This document shows, in pieces, positions 34,952 through 42,478 of a stretch of 64,000 nt of DNA; the first letter of the stretch is position 1, and every line of letters begins with the position of its first letter. The notes beneath the pieces were generated by a model. The model searched no databases. It had not been told where the DNA came from and was given only the letters and a program-made list of their open reading frames with translations. Source of the stretch: Microvirga flavescens (GTDB lineage: Bacteria; Pseudomonadota; Alphaproteobacteria; Rhizobiales; Beijerinckiaceae); assembly GCF_003290125.1 (NCBI RefSeq), contig NZ_QMKH01000006.1, positions 62,001-126,000 of the forward strand, written 5' to 3'. Position numbers and translations under genes: made by a program.

Positions 34952-36004
34952 ATGGTGACGAAAGCCTATGGAGCTTATGCCGGGGACAAGCCGCTGGAGC
35001 CGATCGATATCGAGCGCCGGCAGCCCGGACCGAACGATGTCCAGATCGAGATTGCCTATTGCGGCGTCTGCCATTCCGACCTGCACCAGGTCCGCTCGGA
35101 GTGGGGCGGCACCATTTACCCCTGCGTGCCCGGTCACGAGATCGTTGGTCATGTGAGCGCCGTCGGCAGCGAGGTCACGAAATTCAAGGTCGGCGACACG
35201 GTCGGCGTCGGCTGTATGGTGGATAGCTGCCAGCGCTGCATTTCCTGTGACGATGGCGAAGAGCAGTACTGCGAACACGGCTTCACGGGAACATACAACT
35301 TCCCGACCCAGGACGCTCCGGGTCATACCCTTGGCGGTTACTCGCAACGCATTGTGGTCAGGGACAGGTTCGTGCTGAAGGTCAGCCACCCGGCGGAACA
35401 GCTCGCCGCGGTCGCGCCGCTGCTGTGCGCCGGCATCACCACCTATTCGCCGCTGCGCCACTGGAATGTGGGCCCGGGCAAGAAGGTCGGCATCGTCGGC
35501 ATCGGCGGCCTTGGCCACATGGGCATCAAGCTCGCCCATGCGATGGGCGCGCACACCGTCGCCTTCACGACCTCCGAGTCCAAGCGCGAGGATGCCAAGG
35601 CACTCGGTGCCGAGGGGGTGATCGTCACCCGCAATCCCGAGGAAATGGAAGCCCATGCGGGCAGCTTCGACTTCATCCTCAACACGGTCGCGGCTAGCCA
35701 TGACCTTGATGCCTATACGCGTCTCCTGAAGCGGAACGGTACGATGACGCTCGTGGGCGTCCCGGAACATCCGCATCCTACGCCGGACTTTTCCTCGCTG
35801 ATCTTCAAGCGTCGGTCGATCGCGGGCTCGCTGATCGGCGGCATCGCCGAGACGCAGGAGATGCTCGATTTCTGTGCCGAGAAGGGCATCGTGGCGGATA
35901 TCGAAATGATCCCCGTCCAGAAGATCGATGAAGCTTACGAGCGCATGCAGAAGAGCGATGTTCGCTACCGCTTCGTGATCGACAGCGCTTCGCTGGCGGC
36001 CTGA
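34952..36004 (+). CDS. NAD(P)-dependent zinc alcohol dehydrogenase, YahK/CAD type
   Basis: 350 residues, cytoplasmic. GroES-like domain with catalytic zinc ligands in YCGVCHSDLHQV (Cys) and PGHEIVGHV (His-Glu); the structural zinc cysteines are in DSCQRCISCDDGEEQYCEHG. The Rossmann motif GIGGLGHMGIKLAHAMGAH follows at about residue 183. The family reduces aldehydes to alcohols, often preferring NADPH, and is used against toxic aldehydes. Operator 3 lies upstream, and the sugar-dehydrogenase gene follows by 79 bases, possibly in one transcript. Confidence 0.93.
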   Translation: MVTKAYGAYAGDKPLEPIDIERRQPGPNDVQIEIAYCGVCHSDLHQVRSEWGGTIYPCVPGHEIVGHVSAVGSEVTKFKVGDTVGVGCMVDSCQRCISCDDGEEQYCEHGFTGTYNFPTQDAPGHTLGGYSQRIVVRDRFVLKVSHPAEQLAAVAPLLCAGITTYSPLRHWNVGPGKKVGIVGIGGLGHMGIKLAHAMGAHTVAFTTSESKREDAKALGAEGVIVTRNPEEMEAHAGSFDFILNTVAASHDLDAYTRLLKRNGTMTLVGVPEHPHPTPDFSSLIFKRRSIAGSLIGGIAETQEMLDFCAEKGIVADIEMIPVQKIDEAYERMQKSDVRYRFVIDSASLAA

Positions 36005-36083
36005 TGATCCCGCGTCGCGCGTTCCACGCGCGCGGCGCTGCAACCACGAACGGCCACACCGACCCCCATCGAAAGGATTCCGG

Positions 36084-37133
36084 ATGAGATATCTGTCCGC
36101 CGTCATCGCATGTGCCGCCCTCGCGGGTCTCCCCGGGATTCCTCCAGCCCTCGCGCAGGCCGAAAGCGGCGGATGGTCGATGGAGGTCATCTCTGACGAG
36201 CTATCTTATCCCTGGGACATCAATCGCATCGGCGACATGATCGTCCTCACCGAGGCGGTCGGAGCCATCGTCACGATCGAGAACGGTCGTTTAAAGCGAT
36301 ACCCGGTCGAGACCTCTGACCCGGTCGTCCATGACGGAGGTAGCGGCCTCCTGGGCATGGCGATCCCCGACGATTTTCCGACGGGCGGTGTGGCGTATCT
36401 TTATCATTCCTACCGGACAGGATCGGGTCTGGCGAACAAGGTTATCCAGGTGCGGTTCGATGGCCAGTCTTGGCGGGAGACTGCCGTTCTGGTCGAAGGC
36501 ATACCGGGCCATCGCCTCTACAACGGTGGACGCATCGCCATCGGACCTGATGGCCATCTCTATGTCACGACGGGCTGGACGGAGAATGGTGCTTTGCCCC
36601 AGGACACTGGCAGTCTGGCTGGCAAGATTTTGCGTATGACGCTCGGTGGCCGGGTTCCACAGGATAATCCCTTCCCGGGATCATACGTCTATTCGTACGG
36701 CCACCGAAATCCGCAGGGGCTCGCCTGGAGCGAGACAGGGGAGTTGTATGTCGCCGAGCACGGGCAGTCGGGCCGTGACGAAATCAACCTCGTGCGTGCG
36801 GGTGGCAATTACGGGTGGCCACTGGTCTCCGGCGGTGAGACGCGACCGGGCATGCAGCCCCCACTGATCCACTCGGGCAACGAAACCTGGGCGCCATCCG
36901 GCGCCGCCTTCCATGGAAGTGATTTGCTCGTGACAGCGCTTCGCGGGAACGGCTTGTATGCTCTCGACAGGGTAGCCGGCGCTCTCAAGCCCATATTCGC
37001 GTCCCAGGACCGCTTCAGGGATGTGTTGCCCGTCGGTGACGATCTTTATGTCATCACGACCAACAGGTCGCCCCGGGCGCAGGGTCCGTCGAAGGGTGAT
37101 CGACTCATGAGGCTGTCACGCCGCGGTGCCTGA
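36084..37133 (+). CDS. PQQ-dependent sugar dehydrogenase family protein (soluble beta-propeller)
   Basis: 349 residues with a signal peptide (MRYLSAVIACAALAGLPGIP, cut near ALAQA), so periplasmic. Propeller motifs of the Asd/YliI family are seen: LSYPWDINRIGDMIVLTEAV, GGSGLLGMAIPDDF, NGGRIAIGPDGHLYVTTGW, YSYGHRNPQGLAW, EHGQSGRDEINLV and GNYGWPLVSGG. The family oxidises aldose sugars using PQQ, passing electrons to quinones. It is shorter than many members, but the conserved blocks are present. Probably co-regulated with the dehydrogenase upstream. Confidence 0.88.
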   Translation: MRYLSAVIACAALAGLPGIPPALAQAESGGWSMEVISDELSYPWDINRIGDMIVLTEAVGAIVTIENGRLKRYPVETSDPVVHDGGSGLLGMAIPDDFPTGGVAYLYHSYRTGSGLANKVIQVRFDGQSWRETAVLVEGIPGHRLYNGGRIAIGPDGHLYVTTGWTENGALPQDTGSLAGKILRMTLGGRVPQDNPFPGSYVYSYGHRNPQGLAWSETGELYVAEHGQSGRDEINLVRAGGNYGWPLVSGGETRPGMQPPLIHSGNETWAPSGAAFHGSDLLVTALRGNGLYALDRVAGALKPIFASQDRFRDVLPVGDDLYVITTNRSPRAQGPSKGDRLMRLSRRGA

Positions 37134-37229
37134 TGGGTGGGAATAAGCGACCAGGCACCACTTCATAGGCGATGGCGCGACAAACAAAGTCGGCACCAGC
37201 CGCTTACCAACCGCTTATATGAGTAACCT

Positions 37230-37709
37230 TTAATTGGCTCTGTTGGATGCTGAAGGCTGAAGCACTGCTTGAAAACTCGGCCAGAAGAGAATGCATCCGG
37301 CGAACCATTTGATGAAGGTAATGCATCCTATGAGAAGAGCCGCAATTCCACCCAGTGCGAGGGTCTGATCGCGGCTCATGACCAAGACGACTCCAAGGGT
37401 AAAAGGTCCGAAGGTCCAAAACAGAGAAGTGAGCCACGCATTGAAGATGAGGTTATAGTCAGAAATGATCACCCCGTCGTGCTCCAGTGCGTAGATGAAA
37501 AGCCCGCCTTTGCAATGTAGCTTGATCCTGCGGTTCTCCTGATCGATCAGGTGATTCAGTTCCGCCGCGACATTGGTGAAGGCAATGATGTTGGCCACAT
37601 TGGTGATCCGACCATTGTCGTGACTGATGCGGACATAGGAATACCGCATTCCGCCCAGGGCTTCGACGGATGGGCCATAGCTTTCCAGAGTTCCCTCGAT
37701 TGTGCGCAT
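37230..37709 (-). CDS. Hypothetical inner-membrane protein
   Basis: 159 residues. A soluble N-terminal half (about 1-85) is followed by two hydrophobic helices (LTSLFWTFGPFTLGVVLVMS and LALGGIAALLIGCITFIKWF). Its function is unknown. It is transcribed with the exported protein gene upstream at 37746 (36 bases), so they may form a pair. Confidence 0.6.
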   Translation of the reverse strand: MRTIEGTLESYGPSVEALGGMRYSYVRISHDNGRITNVANIIAFTNVAAELNHLIDQENRRIKLHCKGGLFIYALEHDGVIISDYNLIFNAWLTSLFWTFGPFTLGVVLVMSRDQTLALGGIAALLIGCITFIKWFAGCILFWPSFQAVLQPSASNRAN

Positions 37710-37745
37710 GTCTTCTTACCTTAGCTTGGATGAGCTTGTTGGAGA

Positions 37746-38225
37746 TCAATCGCCGATGAAGTTGGCAGAGCCCGAGGCGTGGATGCCTCCGCATAGCCCT
37801 AACCGGGCTTGTTCGATTGACAGGTCACCGCCGGTGCCGCGCCGGATGTAGAGGCTGTGCCCTGCTGGTTGGATGATGAAGAGAGTGCCGTCGTCGCGGA
37901 TCTCGCCGGCTCCCGAGACGGCGCAAAGGACTGCCGCGGCGTTCATGCGATCGGCGACGGTGAAGACGACTCTGTACTGCCGTTTCGCCTTCGATATGGG
38001 GATGATCTCGTACCAGCACTGAACCCCTTTCCGATCGCAGGCGACCGAGTACTGTCCAGCGAAGGGATCACGCTTCGGTGCCGCGGTGGCAGGAAGCGAG
38101 GTGCCTAAGGCCATTACGCCGAGGACCAAGAGTGATCGGGCGGATGTGAACACTTTCGACCGTAGGGGATGCTTTGAGCGCTGGGTTGCGAGAGGTCGAT
38201 GGCCGGGGAGGGTGGGGAGCGTCAT
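37746..38225 (-). CDS. Exported hypothetical protein
   Basis: 159 residues as read. A hydrophobic stretch RSLLVLGVMALGTSLPATAA ends in a likely signal-peptidase site; an internal start nearer that stretch is possible. The mature part (PFAGQYSVACDRKGVQCWYEIIPISKAKRQ...) has cysteines in likely disulfides and beta-rich character. No family recognised. Confidence 0.65.
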   Translation of the reverse strand: MTLPTLPGHRPLATQRSKHPLRSKVFTSARSLLVLGVMALGTSLPATAAPKRDPFAGQYSVACDRKGVQCWYEIIPISKAKRQYRVVFTVADRMNAAAVLCAVSGAGEIRDDGTLFIIQPAGHSLYIRRGTGGDLSIEQARLGLCGGIHASGSANFIGD

Positions 38226-38376
38226 GCCTATGGGAATCCTTGAACGATCATCCGTGGCAGGCGCATCCCAGAATTGAGCCGACGGCCTCCCGGGACTGCA
38301 TCCTGAAGCACGCAGACGAGACAGTGGGGATCTCAGCCGTCGGCTGATGGCGACTCAATGTAACGTTGCATGTCGA

Positions 38377-38396
38377 ATATGGATTATTATCCATAT
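38377..38396. promoter_or_regulatory. Palindromic operator upstream of XRE gene
   Basis: ATATGGAT-TATT-ATCCATAT is a perfect 8-bp inverted repeat with a 4-base spacer, 33 bases before the XRE start. It is a strong candidate for autoregulation by that protein. Confidence 0.65.
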
Positions 38397-38429
38397 ATAT
38401 GGTTGGCAAGATCCGTTTCGAGTTGCTGG

Positions 38430-38669
38430 ATGGATATCCAGCGAATCCTTGCCCGAAACGTGCGCCGCTACCGCCTTGCGGCGGGCCTGTCGCAATGGCA
38501 GCTTGTGGAGAGGCTGGAGGAATTGGACGCCGATCTGGGAGTGGATCAGGCGTATCTCTCTCATCTTGAGAATGGGCGGAAAAATCCGACGCTAACGATG
38601 CTGGCGCACATCGCCCGGGCGCTGGAGGTCACGGTGGCGCAGTTGGTTGAAGAGCAAAATACTCACTAG
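38430..38669 (+). CDS. XRE family transcriptional regulator (single-domain)
   Basis: 79 residues, essentially one helix-turn-helix domain: LARNVRRYRLAAGLSQWQLV, then LGVDQAYLSHLENGRKNPTL and a third-helix tail AHIARALEVTVAQLV. Such proteins bind DNA as dimers. Start at ATG 38430 (MDIQRI) removes an upstream in-frame extension that would cover the palindrome. Likely to control itself. Confidence 0.88.
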   Translation: MDIQRILARNVRRYRLAAGLSQWQLVERLEELDADLGVDQAYLSHLENGRKNPTLTMLAHIARALEVTVAQLVEEQNTH

Positions 38670-38851
38670 AGCTCTGATTCAGGTCAGTCCGACCGGAGGC
38701 ATTTGGGAGACTGGCCCCATCCGCAGCACGAAAATTTGCATCGTGCCTTGCGCCGGTGGATTCCGACTCCGATGCTGGTGAGTCGCCTGATCGGATGCGG
38801 ATCGACTTCGTGGTGCGACACTGTAAACGACATCGCCTCCAGGAGGTCACT

Positions 38852-39250
38852 TTGAGAACTCTCACCTCTAAGGATAAGAGGAACTATCTCAGTTCCACGC
38901 AGTGTGATGGTTATTGTATCGCCGGTGAGACCGACGGGCTTACAGGTACAATGGTCGGTGCGATGGAACTCGCGACTGAAATGGGAAATTTGCGCGCTCT
39001 TGGAAGAGCCTTTGAGAAACTAGATCCCTGGATCAAGCAAACGCGCGATCCTAGAATCCTGCGCCGCTTGAGGAATTTGACCGCTTTTTATAACCGCGCG
39101 CGAGCAGTCGAAGAAAAATGGGGTGAGGGTGCAATGCTCAACCTTTGCCATCCCGAGGTGGTCAGTTGGATCATACAAGGTTTAATAGAGCCGCACCGCA
39201 TCAGGATGGCGAAAGATTTTGCTAAAAGTGGTCCTCACAAGGAAGCTTAG
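38852..39250 (+). CDS. Hypothetical protein, TTG start
   Basis: 132 residues. The start is decided by a perfect AGGAGG at 38841-38846 followed by TTG at 38852 (RTLTSKDKRN); an upstream in-frame ATG at 38756 has no ribosome site. The protein is helical and basic, with ETDGLTGTMVGAMELATEMG and a cysteine pair region. No family recognised. Its end overlaps the convergent gene by four bases. Confidence 0.62.
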   Translation: MRTLTSKDKRNYLSSTQCDGYCIAGETDGLTGTMVGAMELATEMGNLRALGRAFEKLDPWIKQTRDPRILRRLRNLTAFYNRARAVEEKWGEGAMLNLCHPEVVSWIIQGLIEPHRIRMAKDFAKSGPHKEA

Positions 39251-39516
39251 CCAAGTCTGAACGAGTCAGATGGATCTTCTGGCTCAAGATCGCTTACTTC
39301 CGATTCCGCACGATCAAGAGCTGCCAAAAGCGCGCTATCAGCAGATACGAATTTACCGACAACGCTGCCCGTTGGGTCCAAGAGACGGAAGCTGCCGTTT
39401 CTGCGATCTCGTTGAACTATGAAGCCTCTTGGTAGACCTGGGACTGAGATCGTCTCCCATTCTTCACCCTGGGTATCGTTCTCTTCATCCTGAGTATCGT
39501 TCGTAATTCGCGACAT
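39247..39516 (-). CDS. Small hypothetical protein (89 aa)
   Basis: 89 residues, very acidic at both ends, with a beta-rich centre (GLPRGFIVQRDRRNGSFRLL, DPTGSVVGKFVSADSALLAA). AAGGAT lies about 8 bases before the ATG. Unknown family. Confidence 0.6.
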   Translation of the reverse strand: MSRITNDTQDEENDTQGEEWETISVPGLPRGFIVQRDRRNGSFRLLDPTGSVVGKFVSADSALLAALDRAESEVSDLEPEDPSDSFRLG

Positions 39517-39595
39517 TTCGATCCTTTTTGAGTTGGAACAACGGTGTGCCTTCCTACCGCGTTGATGAATAACGGTGGGGCTTGGCAGTAAGGAC

Positions 39596-40120
39596 TCAAG
39601 GCTTGCCGAGCCAGCTTTGCCAATAGGGTTTGATGCGGGCGGCGTGGGGGTCGGTGTCGATGACTTTGCTGAGATTGTCCCAGCCGCGGACCATCACGTA
39701 GAAGGCGCCAATGAGGGCCGTGTAGAGCGCGAACTGCTCGCTAAGCGCGAGAGATGGCGGGAGTTGGATATAAAGGTGGTTGGCGGCAACGCCAGCGGCG
39801 ACGGCACCGAACCCGAGCTCGATGATTGCGTAAAGCGGGCGCATCTTCTGCCGCAGCATATAGAAAGCTAGACCGACGAGAATGGCGGCCCAGAAAACGC
39901 CATAAGCACCTAGAGCGGCATCAGACTTCGTGAAGAGGACGCGCAGCGCCAGGTTGAGGTGCCAAGGGAGTTGCAGAGGATTGCTCTCGAGCCAGTTGAC
40001 AAAGCAATAAGAGGGCAGGCCGGACAGGACGATGCCGATCGCAATGGCTGCAACGGGGTGCTTGTCGAAGAAGGCGCGCCTCACGTCGCGGCTCAATATG
40101 GTTTGGGCTTTCTGGAGCAT
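39596..40120 (-). CDS. Hypothetical membrane protein
   Basis: 174 residues from ATG 40120 (MLQKAQTILSRDVRRAFFDK), with GTGGA upstream; in-frame codons further upstream encode a region unlike the rest. Four hydrophobic segments are seen (AIAIGIVLSGLPSYCFV, AYGVFWAAILVGLAFYML, YAIIELGFGAVAAGVAA, LYTALIGAFYVMV). Unknown function; an inner-membrane location is likely. Confidence 0.65.
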   Translation of the reverse strand: MLQKAQTILSRDVRRAFFDKHPVAAIAIGIVLSGLPSYCFVNWLESNPLQLPWHLNLALRVLFTKSDAALGAYGVFWAAILVGLAFYMLRQKMRPLYAIIELGFGAVAAGVAANHLYIQLPPSLALSEQFALYTALIGAFYVMVRGWDNLSKVIDTDPHAARIKPYWQSWLGKP

Positions 40121-40371
40121 GGCAGAATTTCCACCAGTGATTGCTGTATGTCGTTGATTTACGAAGCGGGCGCTTCCCGCGCAACGAGTTCCCGGCCAGA
40201 TGGTAAAAGGGGGAGATTTCAGGGGATGCTTTGCTTTGGGCTGGCGGCGTCCGCGCGCTAGTTTCGGACGGCTTGGGCAAGACGGCACTCATCTGTGGGT
40301 ATGTGCGGCAGGACGCGGCTTGACTCTCTTAGGTGGTTATGTTCTCTATTTGTTCTAATGAAGACACAGCG

Positions 40372-40611
40372 ATGATTCATACGCTCTGGGAGTGTCAGCT
40401 CGCCGCGCGCGTTGCGGACGAGGACGCGCTTTCTTTGGCCGTTTTGGAATGGGATGACGAGGGGAATCATCTGGAGCGGGTCCTGTGTCGCTCAGCCAAT
40501 ATGCTGATCGCACGCGCCGCTTTCTCGGAATCCTACCGCCTTTACCCGGGTCAATTTCTGACCCTTCAGCACGGAGTGAGGCTCATCGAAGCAAGAAGGG
40601 CAGACGCATGA
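40372..40611 (+). CDS. Small hypothetical protein (79 aa)
   Basis: 79 residues from ATG 40372; an in-frame ATG at 40339 is an alternative. The sequence MIHTLWECQLAARVADEDAL then ARAAFSESYRLYPGQFLTLQ matches no family I recognise. It overlaps the next gene by four bases (ATGA). Confidence 0.55.
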   Translation: MIHTLWECQLAARVADEDALSLAVLEWDDEGNHLERVLCRSANMLIARAAFSESYRLYPGQFLTLQHGVRLIEARRADA

Positions 40612-40907
40612 GTGCCGCTCCCGATATCGCGGCGATTGCCGATGCCTATCTCGAGGCTGTTGGTGGCGATGCGGCTGCGGCGCTCAATCTCGCCTTATCG
40701 GACCTGATCGATGCCACTGTTGAAGTGGACCTACGGGCCCGCGCGCTCGATCAATGGGTCTCCCGCGGATACGTGCAGGGGAGGGCGACGGAGCGGTTGC
40801 ACCGAATCCGGCAAGAGGATGCCGACCGATTTCTTAATCAGCAGCGGGCGTTGTCGGACGGACCAGTGCCCGTCCGAGCATCTCAAGCGTCTGCTCACGG
40901 GTCCTGA
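40608..40907 (+). CDS. Small hypothetical protein (99 aa)
   Basis: 99 residues, helical (DIAAIADAYLEAVGGDAAAA, LNLALSDLIDATVEVDLRAR). The start overlaps the stop of the gene before it, so the two are coupled. Unknown function. Confidence 0.6.
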   Translation: MSAAPDIAAIADAYLEAVGGDAAAALNLALSDLIDATVEVDLRARALDQWVSRGYVQGRATERLHRIRQEDADRFLNQQRALSDGPVPVRASQASAHGS

Positions 40908-41023
40908 GACGGCAGCGATTCGCCACGCTGACGTCAAACGCCGGCAACCGCACGAACTGGCTCGCCCGCCAACACACGGCCAATCACTCGTTCGAGAAGA
41001 TCAAGGGGATACGCCTTCGCCAT
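40905..41023 (-). pseudogene. IS630-family transposase N-terminal remnant
   Basis: From the ATG at 41023 the minus strand reads MAKAYPLDLLERVIGRVLAG, the helix that opens IS630-type transposases. A stop follows at 40934, and after a frame change the next conserved helix appears (AFDVSVAN). Only about 40 codons remain. It marks an old insertion at the edge of the defence island. Confidence 0.65.
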
Positions 41024-41210
41024 CTGTGCTGGGCTCCCCCAGCATAGGGCTTGAATCAGGTTAAACCCGGCAAGGGAAACCCAAAGCCATTCAATGTGAA
41101 ATGATCGCGCTCTAGGGTCTGGACCCAAGCATTGGTCTGGTCTATGGCAACCAAATATACCAAAGAACGTTACCTCAGGGCGGCATTTTGGTTGTCAGCG
41201 GAGGCCGATA

Positions 41211-42464
41211 ATGGCAAATTCGACGCGGAACATGTTGCCTGGTAACAAGAAAAAGGTTTCCGGGCATTTGGCTTCGGGGGGCGAAATGAACCGAGATGTG
41301 CTTCAGCCTAGCTATGCTCCTGATCTGCCGGAGAATCCGCCTTCTCTCGGGAAGTGGTTTGCCGACCTGGTAGACGTTGCTCTCTCAGGTAATCAAGACG
41401 CAATCCGGCACATTGGAAGCCTATTCGCCCGTGAGTATCGTGGACCAGACAGACGTGAAGTCCAAGGTAGGATCAGTTCTGCGATGCAACGCAGATTGGT
41501 GTCCCTCAATGATGTGCGTTCTGTAAGTCAGCTCCCAGTCGATGGGAAATCAAGGGTTCCCCTCGTTGAAGAGCAGCCTTGGCCGCCTATACCGCTTCTG
41601 CTGGGCGAGCAGGCCGGGGCTGCTTTGTCTCGCTTTGTTGCAGAGGCGGCAAATTCTAAACAGCTTTCTGAGGCGGGCCTTGGCTCAAGATTAAACCTTT
41701 TGCTTTCTGGGCCGCCGGGCACGGGCAAGACATTCATAGCTGGGCATATTGCTGCGCGCTTAGGTCTCCCATTCCATATCGTCAGATTGGATACAGTTGT
41801 ATCATCGCTTTTAGGAGATACGGCAAAGAATATACGTGCTTTATTTGAGTTTGCATCAAATGGCCCTGGATTTTTATTTCTTGATGAGGTCGACGCAATA
41901 GCTAAGCGTCGCGATGATCAAAGAGAGCTCGGAGAAATTAAGCGTGTCGTTAATACACTTATTCAGGGACTTGACTTAATCCATGACAGAACTGTTATTG
42001 TAGCCGCTACTAATCACGCTCATTTGCTTGATCCTGCAATATTTCGGCGCTTCCCTTATCAAATTGAGGTTGGTTTGCCTGAGCTTGATTTGAGGGAGGC
42101 GCTATGGCGTCTTTATTTGAACCATGCCGAGGATTGTGTTGAAACGGCTATTTTAAGTGTAATTTCTAAGGGGTTGTCTTGTTCTGATATTCGAGAGCTG
42201 GCTATAGCGGCGCGGCGCACAGCAGTACTTACAGGTGACGGCATAGACTTCGCAGGCTTGGCTTGGGCTGTGATCGGTAGCCGTGAGGGCAAGTTGCACA
42301 TGCCGCCCGTTTCCAATCTAGAGCCGGAAGCCAAAGGTATCCTCCAAGAGCGCCTTCGTGACGACTACGAATTAACGTTTGAGAAAATCGGGCGGTTGAC
42401 TGGCGTCAGCAAACAGGCTGTCATTGCAACTCTGAGGCGTAGGAAGAACGTCGACAAAGAGTAA
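41211..42464 (+). CDS. AAA+ ATPase of an ATPase-subtilase module
   Basis: 417 residues. A non-catalytic N-terminal region (about 1-150) precedes a FtsH/CDC48-like AAA domain: Walker A GPPGTGKT (G167-T174), Walker B FLFLDEVDAI near 230, a sensor-1 AATNH and arginine-finger-like RRFP. The C-terminus carries a short helix-turn-helix-like tail (FEKIGRLTGVSKQAVIATLR). It is followed by a subtilase gene 14 bases downstream, so the pair should be one operon. ATPase-protease pairs of this form occur in mobile and defence islands; here it borders Thoeris. It probably unfolds or delivers targets to the protease, or keeps it in check. Codon use is more AT-rich than housekeeping genes. Confidence 0.85.
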   Translation: MANSTRNMLPGNKKKVSGHLASGGEMNRDVLQPSYAPDLPENPPSLGKWFADLVDVALSGNQDAIRHIGSLFAREYRGPDRREVQGRISSAMQRRLVSLNDVRSVSQLPVDGKSRVPLVEEQPWPPIPLLLGEQAGAALSRFVAEAANSKQLSEAGLGSRLNLLLSGPPGTGKTFIAGHIAARLGLPFHIVRLDTVVSSLLGDTAKNIRALFEFASNGPGFLFLDEVDAIAKRRDDQRELGEIKRVVNTLIQGLDLIHDRTVIVAATNHAHLLDPAIFRRFPYQIEVGLPELDLREALWRLYLNHAEDCVETAILSVISKGLSCSDIRELAIAARRTAVLTGDGIDFAGLAWAVIGSREGKLHMPPVSNLEPEAKGILQERLRDDYELTFEKIGRLTGVSKQAVIATLRRRKNVDKE

Positions 42465-42478
42465 GAGGGGCCCTGTAG

